Source: Sphagnum compactum
Taxonomy: Eukaryota; Bryophyta; Sphagnopsida; Sphagnales
Reading direction: 5' to 3'
Assembly: GCA_965153455.1 (NCBI GenBank)
Contig: OZ234495.1
Coordinates: forward strand, 2,170,001 to 2,234,000
Length of the DNA stretch: 64,000 bases
The notes beneath the pieces are model-generated. The model was not told the origin of the DNA and made no database searches. It saw only the letters and a list, made by a program, of their open reading frames with translations. Every line of letters starts with the position of its first letter. Position 1 is the stretch's first letter. A program made the position numbers and the translations under genes. Shown here one piece after another: positions 1 through 10,684 of this stretch.

Positions 1-1352
1 TGATAAGTAGGGATTTGAGGGTTGAGCAGGCATGGTATTTTACACATCCAGAACATAATTCTGAGCAAAAATATGTGGATTGTAAAAGGCATGAAAACAC
101 TCTCAAAGGTCAACCCCATTTGAACCACCAAATGAACTGGTTCACCCCATTTGGTGTGACATGGGGTTTATGCTGGACCAGCTGACATGCAAATGGCCTG
201 ACATGGTTGGGTGGTTGAGGTGAAATGCTTGCATTTTGGATTCCTGGCTTCTGGAGTTGTAGACAGCCTTTCCAAGGGAGAGTTGAGTGACCTCAATATG
301 CCAAGAACCCTGACACTGAAACATCAGAGAATCCATTCTGAAGTTCAGATGCTGCTGGATTAGAATCTCAGGGTACAAGCTCCAATGCGAAATGCAGCTA
401 ACATGTGTTTCCTAGATGCAATAAATCAAACACCTAAACTGCAAAAGCCAAAGCCTTCTTCCAACTGTCCAGAGCTATCTAGATAAACAATGGGTCTATT
501 TTGTTGTATGAAAAATTCACATGGTTACAGTGACTTGCCACAATTACAACTAAACACAATTCAATTTGGACTGAAGACACTCTGTAAACAAGTGTTGGAT
601 GGTTGTCTTGTTGGTCAGTGTTGGGTTCTGGTTCTGCAAATTGATCACAGCAGAGTTCTAGTTCCAGTTCAGTTGTGATGACATTGGCTGGTGCCACATC
701 AGGTTGTTTGAAGTGAACTTGCTAAAATCTATTACAGAAAAACACTTCAACAAGGAAGAAGTGGAAATGGAGAAAGAAAAGGCATCAGAATTATCTGAAT
801 GGTTCCTGGTTGAGAGTCATCTTGAGTTAGTTCCAGTGAAACCTGGTTAGACCGGTTTGCTTCCATTTGAAGTTGCAGCTCTCCAATGGAAAGCTCTTGT
901 CCATGCAGCAAGAAACAGGACTCCATTATATAGTGCCTTTACGTTAGGCTGCTGTGATCACAACTCTACATGCTGTGATCATAGCAGCCCAATGGATAGA
1001 GACCCTAAGGCCTGCCTAGGAATTTCAGCCTGGTAGGAAGAGAGTGGTTCCATCAAGTGGTAACAAGTTCTGCCAGGTCCTGTTTGAGACCATAACTGTT
1101 TATTCACATCACTACAGTGTTTCCCACACTTTGATTCATGTCACAAGTGAAACTGACAGAACCAAAACTAGAAACAGCAGATGACCACCAGTCCCACCTG
1201 GAAAAAGACATGAAATAATATACGAGTAACACACCAAAACTGGTTACGGACTAGGTAACCAGTGAGAGGTTGCCAGTTAGTGGATATAGCTGATGTGTGG
1301 GAATGCCAAACGTATTTCTGGTAACTGATGACCTTGAGCCAGTTACCAGATA
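1..1352. other. Intergenic DNA, no gene recognised
   Basis: Only short unconvincing open frames are present on either strand. The stretch has scattered AACCAGTT/GGTTACC-like words but no terminal repeats or domain similarity that I can support. It ends at the 3' end of the Helitron-like element at 1353. Confidence 0.5.
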
Positions 1353-1429
1353 CTAGTGTGTGCCCCGTGCATAATGCATAGGTGTGTTATTTCAACAATG
1401 TTTGGTTCAACCCCGTCGACCCCCCCCCG

Positions 1430-1631
1430 CCCGGTCCTTTGCATTTCCCACTCCGGTTCTTTAACCCGTCGAGCCCCCCTCGCCTGATCCTTCGCATTTC
1501 CCACTCCGGGTCTTTAACCCATCGATCCCCCTCGGCCCGGTCCTTCGCATTTCCCACTCTGAGTCTTTAACCCGTCGATCCCCCTCGGCCCGGTCCTTCG
1601 CATTTCCCACTCTAGTTCTTTAACCTTTCGG
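1430..1631. repeat. 53-bp tandem repeat, about 3.8 units
   Basis: Consecutive units share the core CCGGTCCTTCGCATTTCCCA followed by a CTTTAACCCGTCGA-type segment and a run of C. They are GC-rich against AT-rich surroundings. The same unit occurs about three times in inverted orientation at 7511-7669, inside the second Helitron-like copy. Short open frames across both arrays come from the repeat and are not genes. Confidence 0.85.
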
Positions 1632-1899
1632 TTCCAGTTCTTGAGAACCCAACAGGAACGAAAGAACTATCGGTTCCTTTCATTTCAACAACCTTGCCGA
1701 GCTCATGGTTTTCGTGGAAGAATTGCCAGTTCTTTGACTTTGTCATTATTTTGAGGCTCATAACTATGTATCAAGACTACCTTTTTTTTTAGCTACTGTC
1801 CGTGGCCACTGTCCGTCCGGCTTCAGGGGAGGCTTCATTCACAGCCGTCGCCATCGCTCCTGCTGTTTTGCTATTCCTGCTGCTGCGGCTCTTGTTGCT

Positions 1900-2141
1900 G
1901 TAAATAGACGGATTTCATCCATCCGGATGGATGACGGGACGGATGACGGTTCGGGCGGCTTCAGGGGCGGCTTCATTGTCGATACCATTGTTCCTTTACT
2001 ATATGTAAAAGCTGTAAATAGACGGATTTCATCCATCCGGATGGATGACGGACGGATGACGGTTTGACGGGACGGATGACGGTTCGAGCGGCTTCAGGGG
2101 TGACTTCATTGTCGGTACCATTGTTCCTTTACTATATGTAA
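1900..2141. repeat. ~114-bp tandem duplication at the Helitron 5' end
   Basis: Two copies start at 1900 and 2014 with GTAAATAGACGGATTTCATC, a palindromic CATCCGGATG and runs of GACGGATGACGG. Each ends with TTGTTCCTTTACTATATGTAA. The second copy is longer because of an extra GACGGATGACGGTT duplication. The terminal TATATGTAA is the 5' end of the element, so the element's own terminus has been duplicated. Confidence 0.8.
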
Positions 2142-4685
2142 TAACTTACTGTTCAGAGGCTCAAGAGCAACAGCATAACTCTCCTATTGATGGATGAAAA
2201 GTTGTTGATCTTTCTTCTCAATCTGAGGTCCTATCTGGACAATTCATGCACTCGAAAGGAAGGGCAAGAGGGTATGCTTGGTGAATGCCAAGTGAAGGAT
2301 AAATCAGAAGCTCAAGAACCTCTGAATGATAGGTTGTGTTGGATTGGATGCATATCAAGCCACCAGGATGAATAGCCTTACAACATTTGAGGGCTGCTTA
2401 TGTCAATAACAATGTCATTATACTATACTTTATCTGGTGAGAAGTCAGATATTTTCATTTTTTATATTTCAGATTCTTGGGAGGGTTTCTCTGGGCTCAT
2501 AAATTCCTCCTGAAAAGTTTAAAGGTTGGAACTTAGAACCTTAAAATTGAAATGATTTTTCACATTTAATTTTTTTTCCTAAGCATGAATGTCACAATGT
2601 AGTGGACATATTGATTGCAATCTCTTGTCAGTTTCAAAGTTGATGGAAGGAAAATCACAAACTACAGGCTTGAGTGATTGACTGAATAGTTTAAAGGTTT
2701 TGCAACCACTTAATGCGTATGTGAAATGGAATAAAATAATTATAGTTGTTACTAAAGTTAACATGACTCAAACAATGGCATTGTTGTTGTACATTGTCCA
2801 TTCATCTCATGATGTACTTAGATTGTATTATGGAAGGATTTGTTACCTGTAAATTTCTAACCAAAGCTTTGTTATGCAAAGGATCCTCAAAAATATTTTC
2901 CTCTTGGTGAGATCTTTTTGTTGCCTATGCTGCATTTTTCTTGCCCTATAAAATTCATTGATGAAAACAATGATGATAGGAGTAGGTTCAAGCTAATAAA
3001 TTGCCACTTTTATTATGGAAGATTAAAACAAAAAAAAGAGACAAGTTATGCATTTATTTATATTGAGATATATGATATTCATCATTACATGCATAGTGAG
3101 TTATGGATTGGTGAATAAATAATTTAAATTTACATGCTATAATTGATTGAAAGTACACTATGAAAATCAAAATTTCTAAATGAACCATGAGACTAATCAT
3201 ATTGTAACCACTTAATGAATCATGTTATAATCCATTGGATAAACAATGAGATTTTGCAATTATGAAACACAATCCCAAAACCACAATTTATCAACCTTTT
3301 TATTTATTGCCAATTTCCATTATGAACTCACATCTACAAAGTTGTATTGTTGATTCAAATTGTAAGATTTTCGTCTCCAACAAAGCCTAATCCAACCAAT
3401 GAGATTTCATCACATGAAAATTGGTGACAATAACAATTGCAATTATTTAATGCAAATGTATTATACATGAATTGGCCTTCCAATAACCTTATTGCTTAGC
3501 AACATGAATTAGCCTTCCAATAACCTTATTGCTTAGAGATTTACTTAACTTGTCGATGGTTTCAAACAATGTGCATCTTCTTGGGAATGAATGGATGAAG
3601 GGCAAAGAAAAAGCTGATATGAGTCATGAGACTTTTGGTACAAATAGGGACTGCAAAAAATCTTGCGGACTTCATGAAAGCCGTGAAGAAACATGACACA
3701 ACCCCCCTCAGAACAAATGGGTGCGTTGTAAGCAATGTGCGTCACAGTGATTGTGTAAAAAATTACGACACACCACATCGTTGTGGATTGCCTTCGCAAT
3801 GATGCATGTGACCTGGGGCCAGGGACTGGAGGCCCCTGTTTTTTTTTAATAAGGAGCAAGGTATCTCAAATGTTGCCTTGTGAGCCCTACAATAGCGAAG
3901 TCTCAAGTGTTGACTAAAGTCTGCAATACTATAGCTAGACTCCGCATTGTACAGTTGTATCTGTGGCAAAGCTGTATTTGAGGAAATTTTTCCCTTGCTT
4001 TTTGAAAGAGAAAAGGGGCAGGAGATGAGGAGATGACCAACAAAAATGCAGAAAAGTAAAATCTAGAAATGGCAACATCCATATAAGGATGCCTCACCTA
4101 TAACTAGGATCTTTCACTTAAGAACATGGCTTTCCAATGGCCAAATAAGGAAACCGTTGAAGATTAACAATCCCAACAGGACTTTGACAAAAAGTTGGGT
4201 GTGGAGAAGAGAGAAAAAGGATGCGTTGAGACTTATTTTAAGCAGCCATGTCTGGTGGAGCTCCTAAACTGGTATAGCAGGCTGTAGGATCTGCATTTCC
4301 CTCTAAAAACAACTTTCTGTCTGAGTGTTTCACAATCACAAGTTTCCATAAAAGTTCCGCTCAAATCTATACATAGACATTGACGTAAACCTGCCAAATG
4401 ATTCAACAGCCATGCCTTCACAGCTGCTTATCCCAACACTTAAAATTCTGGGTAATAATTTGATTGGAAACTGAAAAGGTTCATCATAGAAGACACAGCA
4501 TCCTAAAGACGTTTCCAAATGCTTCTAAATCCAGGGAAAACAAAGCAACCCTAACTAAAACATATTTTTCTGTTTATATGATACAGAAATGAGGTTTCAA
4601 AAACCCCCTCTCCACACTTCTGTTCCCCCAAGTGGAATTAATGAAGTTTAGCTGTTTACATATTTATTGAGTAAAATTTCCTCAG
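2142..4685. other. AT-rich intergenic DNA, no gene recognised
   Basis: Many stops occur in all frames. The longest open frame (3545-3859, minus) has no recognisable domain and spans a poly-T tract, so I do not call it. The only local structure seen is the short tandem duplication at 3470-3536. Confidence 0.5.
3470..3536. repeat. 36-bp tandem duplication
   Basis: A segment with CCTTCCAATAACCTTATTGC occurs twice in direct succession with one mismatch (AATTGG/AATTAG). This is a typical small slippage duplication. Confidence 0.85.
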
Positions 4686-5022
4686 TTATAATATTAGTAA
4701 GTAATATGACCATGATGTTGGTGTCCAAAAGGTTTTGAAAGAGAATGGCCATCGTTTGAGTTCAATATGAATGCCCATGAGGGTTTTGACACATAGAATA
4801 ACATGTCTGTAAACCATGAAAATTTCGAGTGTGTTTGGAGGGCACATTAACAAGTGAAAAATTTCCTCCACAAAAGGGCCGGGCATTTTGTTTTTGAGGT
4901 GCCCCACTCACATCCTTTTTTTCTCCAAGGAAGAATGAGAAAAATTCTGCCAATGCTTTATCAGGACACGCCCCTGATTTGTGACAGATTTGTGAATTGC
5001 TCACACATGTGTCATCTGTCAT
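4686..5022 (-). repeat. Dispersed repeat family, copy 1
   Basis: On the minus strand this shares an ordered series of words with 62650-62950: GCCCTTTTGTGGAGGAAA versus GCCCTTTTGTAGAGGAAA, then GTGCCCTCCA versus ATGCCCTCCA followed by a CGAAATTT/AGAAATTT segment. The encoded frames can be lined up but contain no domain I recognise. Both copies lie in the same orientation, about 58 kb apart. This could be a fragment of an old transposon or a duplicated non-coding segment. Confidence 0.5.
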
Positions 5023-6456
5023 AAGCCACTTCAGTTGGAACTTTTTCCATCCTCCTGCGTGTAAGTCATTGCTTTGGGTTGGTGTTATTTACTTTGGGTG
5101 ACAACATCAAACACCTCCAATGGTAGCATCATTCCCTCTTTGCACTTTTTTGACCTACTGAGGTGCTGCTAAGGTTGATTAGTTATTCTACCAACAATAT
5201 AATACAATGAGAAAAACAGTTCTAATGGTTACGTGGTTGATTGCTAAGATGATATTTCATTTAGTGTCCAAATTGGCCCACAAAATAAAATATCCTCCGA
5301 AATTAAACCACCCACCAAATTTGGCAATGCTTCCACTTCAAATTGTTCCTATGCAACCACAAAAAGGCAAGAATAAACATGTCAATAAAGCACAACCGAT
5401 CCCCTTTCCTTTCAAGCAACCAATCATATGCCAACATCTAAACAAATCAACTTTTCTACACAGAATCCAAGTGTCCCTGATAAACTTGATCTACCAATGT
5501 CATTTGAACAACTGACCACTGACCTTTTATGTATAACCGTATGCATTAGACAAGTGTTTACTCATCATTCAAGCCTGGGTTCCTTAGAAAATCAGCCGAA
5601 GAAACACAGTTGCTAACCCCAGAGTTTTTGTCAATTAGCAATAGGATCATTTCCCTCAACAAATCCAGCCACCCATTCAAATCAATCAGTAGTTAGAGCC
5701 ACTGCCAAAACTAAGGTTTTAAAACATGAGATATTTTGGTGCAACAATAATTTATTTGCACACCCAACTAGCTCAAAGGCAGGTTGGCCCGGTACATTCT
5801 GTCGTACTTGGTGGGAATAATCTATCCTAATCTACCAGGGAGCCTGGTGAACCAATAGAGCCCATCTTGTAGAGGGAACAGCACTACGGCCCTAGGGCTT
5901 CCAACTGTCATGCAGCAGCTCTAGGTAGCATCAAAGTGTCTCTTGCTATGACGTTGGCCCTCTCTTGTTGTTCCTCCCTTTCCCCTTCTGGGTGGGTGCT
6001 TTTTCTTTGATGAAGTTTGTCAGGGTTTTATCTTTTTTTAAAACTATAATTCTAAGGCCAACCCAGTAAGAAAGACATCGCCTGTGTGCAATTTTGCTCA
6101 CTATCCACGTGGAAAATAATTGTGAACAACAAAGAAAAGGGGTAGTTATTGAGGAGATTTTGGTTCATATTTCCAGATTGGGAAAACAAGATATTCTTGG
6201 TGTTCTTTCAATCAAATACGGAACAACTGTTACTCTTCCTTTTAGTAGAATCTGCTATTAAAAAAAAGATGATGGCAAGTAAACCTAGGAAACACCTGTA
6301 TCACAATGTTTTGTGACCATAATCAGGACAGAGTGATTGGGTGAACAAAATGGGACCTGGAGTCAAGTTTGAACACCGGTTTGCTTCTTTGAGAACTGTG
6401 AAAACAGATGGCAATATTCGGCAACTTGAGTTGCTGCTAAGAAATATAGAGTGTTC
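5023..6456. other. Intergenic DNA, no gene recognised
   Basis: Open frames of 102 and 62 codons (5207-5616) overlap in different frames and have low-complexity composition. They have no homologous features and I do not call them genes. No terminal repeats are visible. Confidence 0.45.
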
Positions 6457-6751
6457 CAGTGTTGTACTGGTATGTCCCTTTTCGTATGCCAGTTGGGTAC
6501 TGGTTTTTGAGTACTTTCGTACCAGCTTGGTACTGGCATTATCGATTTTAACACTTTCATATCAGCCTGGTGCTGGTATTAAACTGGTTTATTCCCGGTA
6601 TGAGGTAGGCATTATACCTGGTATTGATACTGGCATGAGGCTGGTATTATCTCAGATTGGTATGAGGCTGGTATTACCGCAGATGCTAGCAGATTGGTAT
6701 GCTCTTCAATATAGTATACATACCCATACTATGTACCCAGGTTGCTCCTTA

Positions 6752-7719
6752 TTATATATTGTAAAGGAAGGAAGTTCCTTCCCCTGATTCCGGACGGTAC
6801 GGACATCTCATTTAACATCGACATAACTTCAAGTGTGAATGCACCATCATAGCAGCAAATGAAAGTACCATCTTTTGCACTGGATGTATGTGCTGTACCC
6901 TGTACGGATGTGGTTCCCACAAGGCTTTCTTCTTAAGGATAACACAACAGATAAAATTAAATTAGTGAGAAAATAATTTAGCCAAATTTGGTTACATACT
7001 AGATATGAAAATAAAAAAAGGAAAAAAATCTTTCTATATTCTTGGCTACCCACTGGAACTTATCATCTAAATCTAGCGATTTCGATTTTTTTTCTTTGAA
7101 ATCTGGCGAGTTTGGGCCTTTTTTTTCCGTGAAAATCCATTTGTTGTGTTGGTGGATCATGTCTTTCGGGTCGGAAAACCGCTCACTCCAAGTTCCTTCC
7201 ACACTAGGTCAAAGTACGATGACGCTGTTGTTCTAGCTAAGTTCTCCGTTCACAACTTTCACTTAGAGAATAATCTATGAAATTGCTTTCATTAAACTTG
7301 CTTTGATGAAAGAAGATAGCCAAAAAAAGAAAGGTCTGAGAAAAAGGAGTTAACTGAATGAAGGTTCTTAATATGAAGTGAGATAGGAGAAACAAATGGC
7401 CTTCTTTTCATTCCTTCAACAGTTTTATGTTTAATAATCACTTACACCCAGTGTGACGGTTCTTTCGTTCCTGTTGGGTTCTCAAGAACCGGAACCGAAA
7501 GGTTAAAGAACTGGAGTGGGAAATGCGAAGGATCGGGCCGAGGGGGATCGACGGATTAAAGACCCGGAGTGGGAAATGCGAAGGACCGGGTGGGGGAGGT
7601 TCGACGAGTTAAAGAACCGGAGTAGGAAATGTGAAGGACCGGGCGAGGGGGGTCGACGGGGTTGAACCAAACATTGTTGAAATAACACACCTGTGCATTA
7701 TGCACGGGGCACACGCTAG
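6752..7719 (+). mobile_element. Non-autonomous Helitron-like element, copy 2
   Basis: The 3' end has a perfect GTGCAT-T-ATGCAC hairpin, 10 nt of spacer and terminal CTAG, followed by host T. The 5' end, TTATATATTGTAAAGGAA, is preceded by host A and matches copy 1. Comparison with the MITE copies at 59545 and 63604 gives the empty target GGTTGCTCC(C)TA^TATACCAG, so insertion at an AT dinucleotide is directly supported. The element carries three 53-bp GC-rich units near its 3' end. Its left part (6780-7440) differs from copy 1 and has no recognisable gene. Confidence 0.65.
7511..7669. repeat. 53-bp tandem repeat, 3 units (inverse of 1430-1631)
   Basis: Units begin CTGGAGTGGGAAATGCGAAG and CCGGAGTGGGAAATGCGAAG and are the reverse complement of the array in Helitron copy 1. 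The two arrays differ in unit number and by scattered substitutions, mostly C/T and G/A. Confidence 0.85.
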
Positions 7720-7737
7720 TATACCAGTACAACACTG

Positions 7738-10185
7738 GAGTGCTCCCCCTTACAGATACTCCATATCCGTGAGTACCCTCACTGACTTCTGAATTCTCAA
7801 AAGATCTCTTTCTCGTGAAGAAACTACCAAATGATGAGTAAGCAATCTTCTAGAAATGAATCATGCCATTTTAAGTATATCTATTTATGGTAAAGCCTTC
7901 CATCTTTGGCCTTTAGCAAAAAGGTTTCACCATCTGGTGATAGGTGAGAAGGTCTTTGTGATGTCCTTTCCACAAGATTTACTCTCTTTTTTATTCCCTC
8001 TCATTTCATTTTGCTTTTTGTAATATTTTCTACGAGCTTCTCTGAGCTCTCCCTGATTTGTTGTAAATTTAAAGAAAACCTAAATACTAGGTGATCTGAC
8101 TTTTCACGTGTTTGAGCCAGGTGCAGCCCATGTGAACACAACAGATCCCATGTGAACCACAGGGCTTGGAAGAGCGATCTCCTAAGAGACGAGCGTTGGA
8201 AAGAATAGAGCCCATCTCTGGACAACGATGTGGCGCTCAGTCCTTACAGTTCCAGCCAGCGTTAAAGTTTTCTCTATGAGTTTCCAGGAATTACCTACCC
8301 ATGAAAGATAAATTGAAAATTTAATCGTCAGAATTTGTCCTGTGCCATATTATCTTTTACTTATTTGACAATTATTGTGGTACAAATTTAGGGTTTTTAC
8401 CAGTGTTGGATGGGTATGTAAGTTAAGGGTGGATGTGTACCATGGTATGTGAAACCCTAACCGACGGGTAGTCTTTGAAAAAAAAATCCTAAAATGAGCT
8501 ACTAGGGTGGGCATGTTTGCACTTGTACATAGGTGAGGCCTTTGCATAGACGGGCCTCTTGTATGTGAAGCTTGGCAAATGTACACAAAAGGGCTTTCTT
8601 GATTGTTTAAGTGGTTAGGGCACGTCAATTAAGTTCTTAGATTTTTAGGGTTACACATGATCTTTGTGAAAGTGTGAAGAAATGATGAAAATGCATCAAC
8701 TTGGAGTCAAACAGCCTACAACCTATGATGCAACGAAAAAAGCTTCAAGCGTTGGTGTTGTTTGATGTGATCATTGAATCTAGCCAAACAACTATCTTTG
8801 CATTGATGTCAAGTAATCTGCAAGTGGAGACAAACTTTACAAGTTCAATTAAGTTTATTTTCTTTACATTTTTTTGTCTTTGGTTTTCAAGTTCTATTTT
8901 TCTCTTCTTATGTCTTTCTGTTTAGTTGGTTTTTTGTTTTTTCCTAAACTTTTTGTTTTCAAGCTTTCTTTGTTTGTGAGTTCATGAACTACAAACCGTT
9001 AAGGTTTTCTTGTTTCTTATTTCTTAAGCTTGGTCAACTTTTGGCATTTGGCATCATTTCAATATTAGTTTAAGGTTTTAAATCAATTGCTTTTGTGCTT
9101 TGTTGTTAGTTGTTACAATGGCAAGCGAATGGGTTGGCAGTTTGAGGGGAACAAAATTGCAAATATCGCTAGCTTCTATTGCTTAATGCTCACATGAGTT
9201 TGGCAATGTTCATGTTGGCAAAGTCAAAATTGAAATGGAAGTTTATTATTTGATTTTACACCATATATTGAATCATTGTAAATAAATTGGAATGGAATTC
9301 AATATGGACTTGTAGAAGACTTTATTAGCATGCACAATTAGGATGTCAAGAAGTTTGAGATCTACCCTATATGAAAATAGAAAACCTAGAAGCATGTTAT
9401 CTCATCAGCCCAACTACATGTAAGAAAATAGACACTTACAAGATAAAAGTGTAGGTTGATGAAATGTAAGCCAAAATTGAAGAAACTAGGTTACAAGAAG
9501 CACTAATGAAATGACAAGGTTTGGTGAACACAAGTCAACCAAAAAAATTCTTGTCTATAGGTTTGTGAACTCTCACTATTACATTTGTGTTAGTGCCAAG
9601 AGCACATATATCTTTTTGCAACACCATCATCTTGTTTGCATCCTCTCTATTACTACAGTTTGATTATGTCAAAAATTGATCAAATGAGCAATATTTCAAA
9701 ATAGAAACTGGCATGATGGATATTTACTTGGTTTGATGTAGATCAATGTGACACATGGTATGGTTGCACTATTCAATCCACCACCTTCACATTTGCAATT
9801 GTAATGAATGCACCTTGAATGCATAACAACAGTAGGGACATCCAAATCCAAAGGAATGAGCTGCGACAAGATAAACATACAACTTCTAAATGGATGTAGA
9901 TTAGGTCAACAAAGAGTCATCTCTTTTAACCTAACTGAATGTCAAATTGCCTCATTTCATCCATAATACATACATTCATTCATCTCAAGTGGATGGATTT
10001 TTCACCTAGGTTGGATGAACTTAAGGCCTACTAAAGCTTGCATAAGTAAGACTCAAGTGTATTGGTTTTTGGCATTTGAGAACCGTGAGAGAACAAGGGC
10101 TTGTGGACTTAGCTCCAATGTGTAATTGCAAACTATCACGCATGTAGTTGTGATGATTACTCAAGGGTGTTAGTTTCTCACAATC
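7738..10185. other. Intergenic DNA, possible old retroelement flank
   Basis: No gene is recognised. A T-rich tract lies at about 8840-9010. An open stretch starting at 9118 (beginning MASEWVGSLRG) soon hits stops; it could be the start of an old gag or simply noise. No LTR pair or terminal repeat could be paired here. Confidence 0.4.
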
Positions 10186-10684
10186 GTGACATTTCCATGT
10201 ACAAGCAGTTTCCAATTTATTGGTTTTGTGCAATGTGGTGTGCATATACACGACTCATTGAACTATAGTGATAGAGGAAAGATATACTTAAGCAAGCTTT
10301 GGAGGAGGCGTGGAGAGAAGGAAAGCTTTGGAAAACCCAATTCTATCAAGCTCAAAGTTCAAGAAGGTGAGTTTGTTGAACTTATCAAAATCATCAATGG
10401 GTTGGCAAAACATGAACTCCACATTCATTGTTTGTATGAAGCATTTTATACTGTTTTGGATTGAGCGTAGAGTGTCAACATTATGTGAGAGAGCTCTGCC
10501 ATGTTTTGTTATGTGATCATCTCATTCTTTTCACACTAAATGGTGTGAACTGGTCCATAGAGCTTCAGCCCATGGCAATAACTGATGGGAATGCATATGA
10601 GTGTGAATATGAGAAAGTCAGGGCAAAAAATATTGCTCGCAACGAGTCTATGTTGAGGTCCCTAAACTTGCATGTGATCCCTAG
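10186..10684 (+). pseudogene. Relic exon(s) of an unknown intron-containing gene
   Basis: Two overlapping open frames (10186-10464 and 10461-10688) are best joined by a frameshift near 10460. The second ends in a segment reading YEKVRAKNIARNESMLRSLN at about 10605-10664. Similar basic heptad-like RN..ML.SLN segments occur in plant transposon-associated and DNA-binding proteins, but that resemblance is from memory and weak. The frame stops just after a consensus 5' splice site AG|GTAAGT at 10684/10685, which suggests a real exon end. Further exon-like pieces follow downstream on the same strand and the whole block ends at a CACTA terminus at 17976, so this may be a decayed CACTA accessory gene. 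I do not know its function. Confidence 0.35.

Larger units (their letters stand above)
1353..2141 (-). mobile_element. Non-autonomous Helitron-like element, copy 1
   Basis: Read on the minus strand, the 3' end is a hairpin built from an ATGCAT/ATGCAC near-palindrome about 10 nt before a terminal CTAG. The flanking host base is T, as expected for Helitrons, which insert between A and T. The 5' end, TTACATATAGTAAAGGAA, matches the 5' end of the second copy at 6752 and is preceded by host A. The start is TT rather than canonical TC, so the 5' boundary is less certain than the 3' one. The element has no coding capacity. It carries two tandem arrays: 53-bp GC-rich units near the 3' end and about 114-bp units near the 5' end. 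Helicase/Rep would have to come from elsewhere. Confidence 0.55.
6457..7737. mobile_element. hAT-type MITE split by a Helitron
   Basis: A perfect 17-bp terminal inverted repeat, CAGTGTTGTACTGGTAT, lies at 6457-6473 and, inverted, at 7721-7737. The flanking 8-bp duplication is GAGTGTTC on the left and GAGTGCTC on the right (7/8). Eight-base duplications and CAGTG termini are typical of the hAT superfamily. Removing the Helitron-like insertion at 6752-7719 leaves about 313 bp, the size of the sister copy at 59545-59865. The inside is packed with ACTGGTAT words and their inverses and should fold strongly. No transposase is encoded, so the element would need hAT transposase supplied in trans. Confidence 0.8.

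Noticed and set aside
1382-1570. Open frame rich in Pro/Ser/Arg, similar to one at 7503-7688
   Set aside because: Both are translations of the same 53-bp tandem repeat on opposite strands; the similarity is due to the repeat, not to a conserved protein.
3545-3859. 104-codon minus-strand open frame
   Set aside because: No domain, crosses a homopolymer tract, no supporting splice or promoter features.
9574-9583. CACTATTACA as the left end of the CACTA element ending at 17976
   Set aside because: One mismatch to the right terminus, flanking triplet TCT does not match TTC, and no matching subterminal repeats nearby; kept only as a weak candidate.
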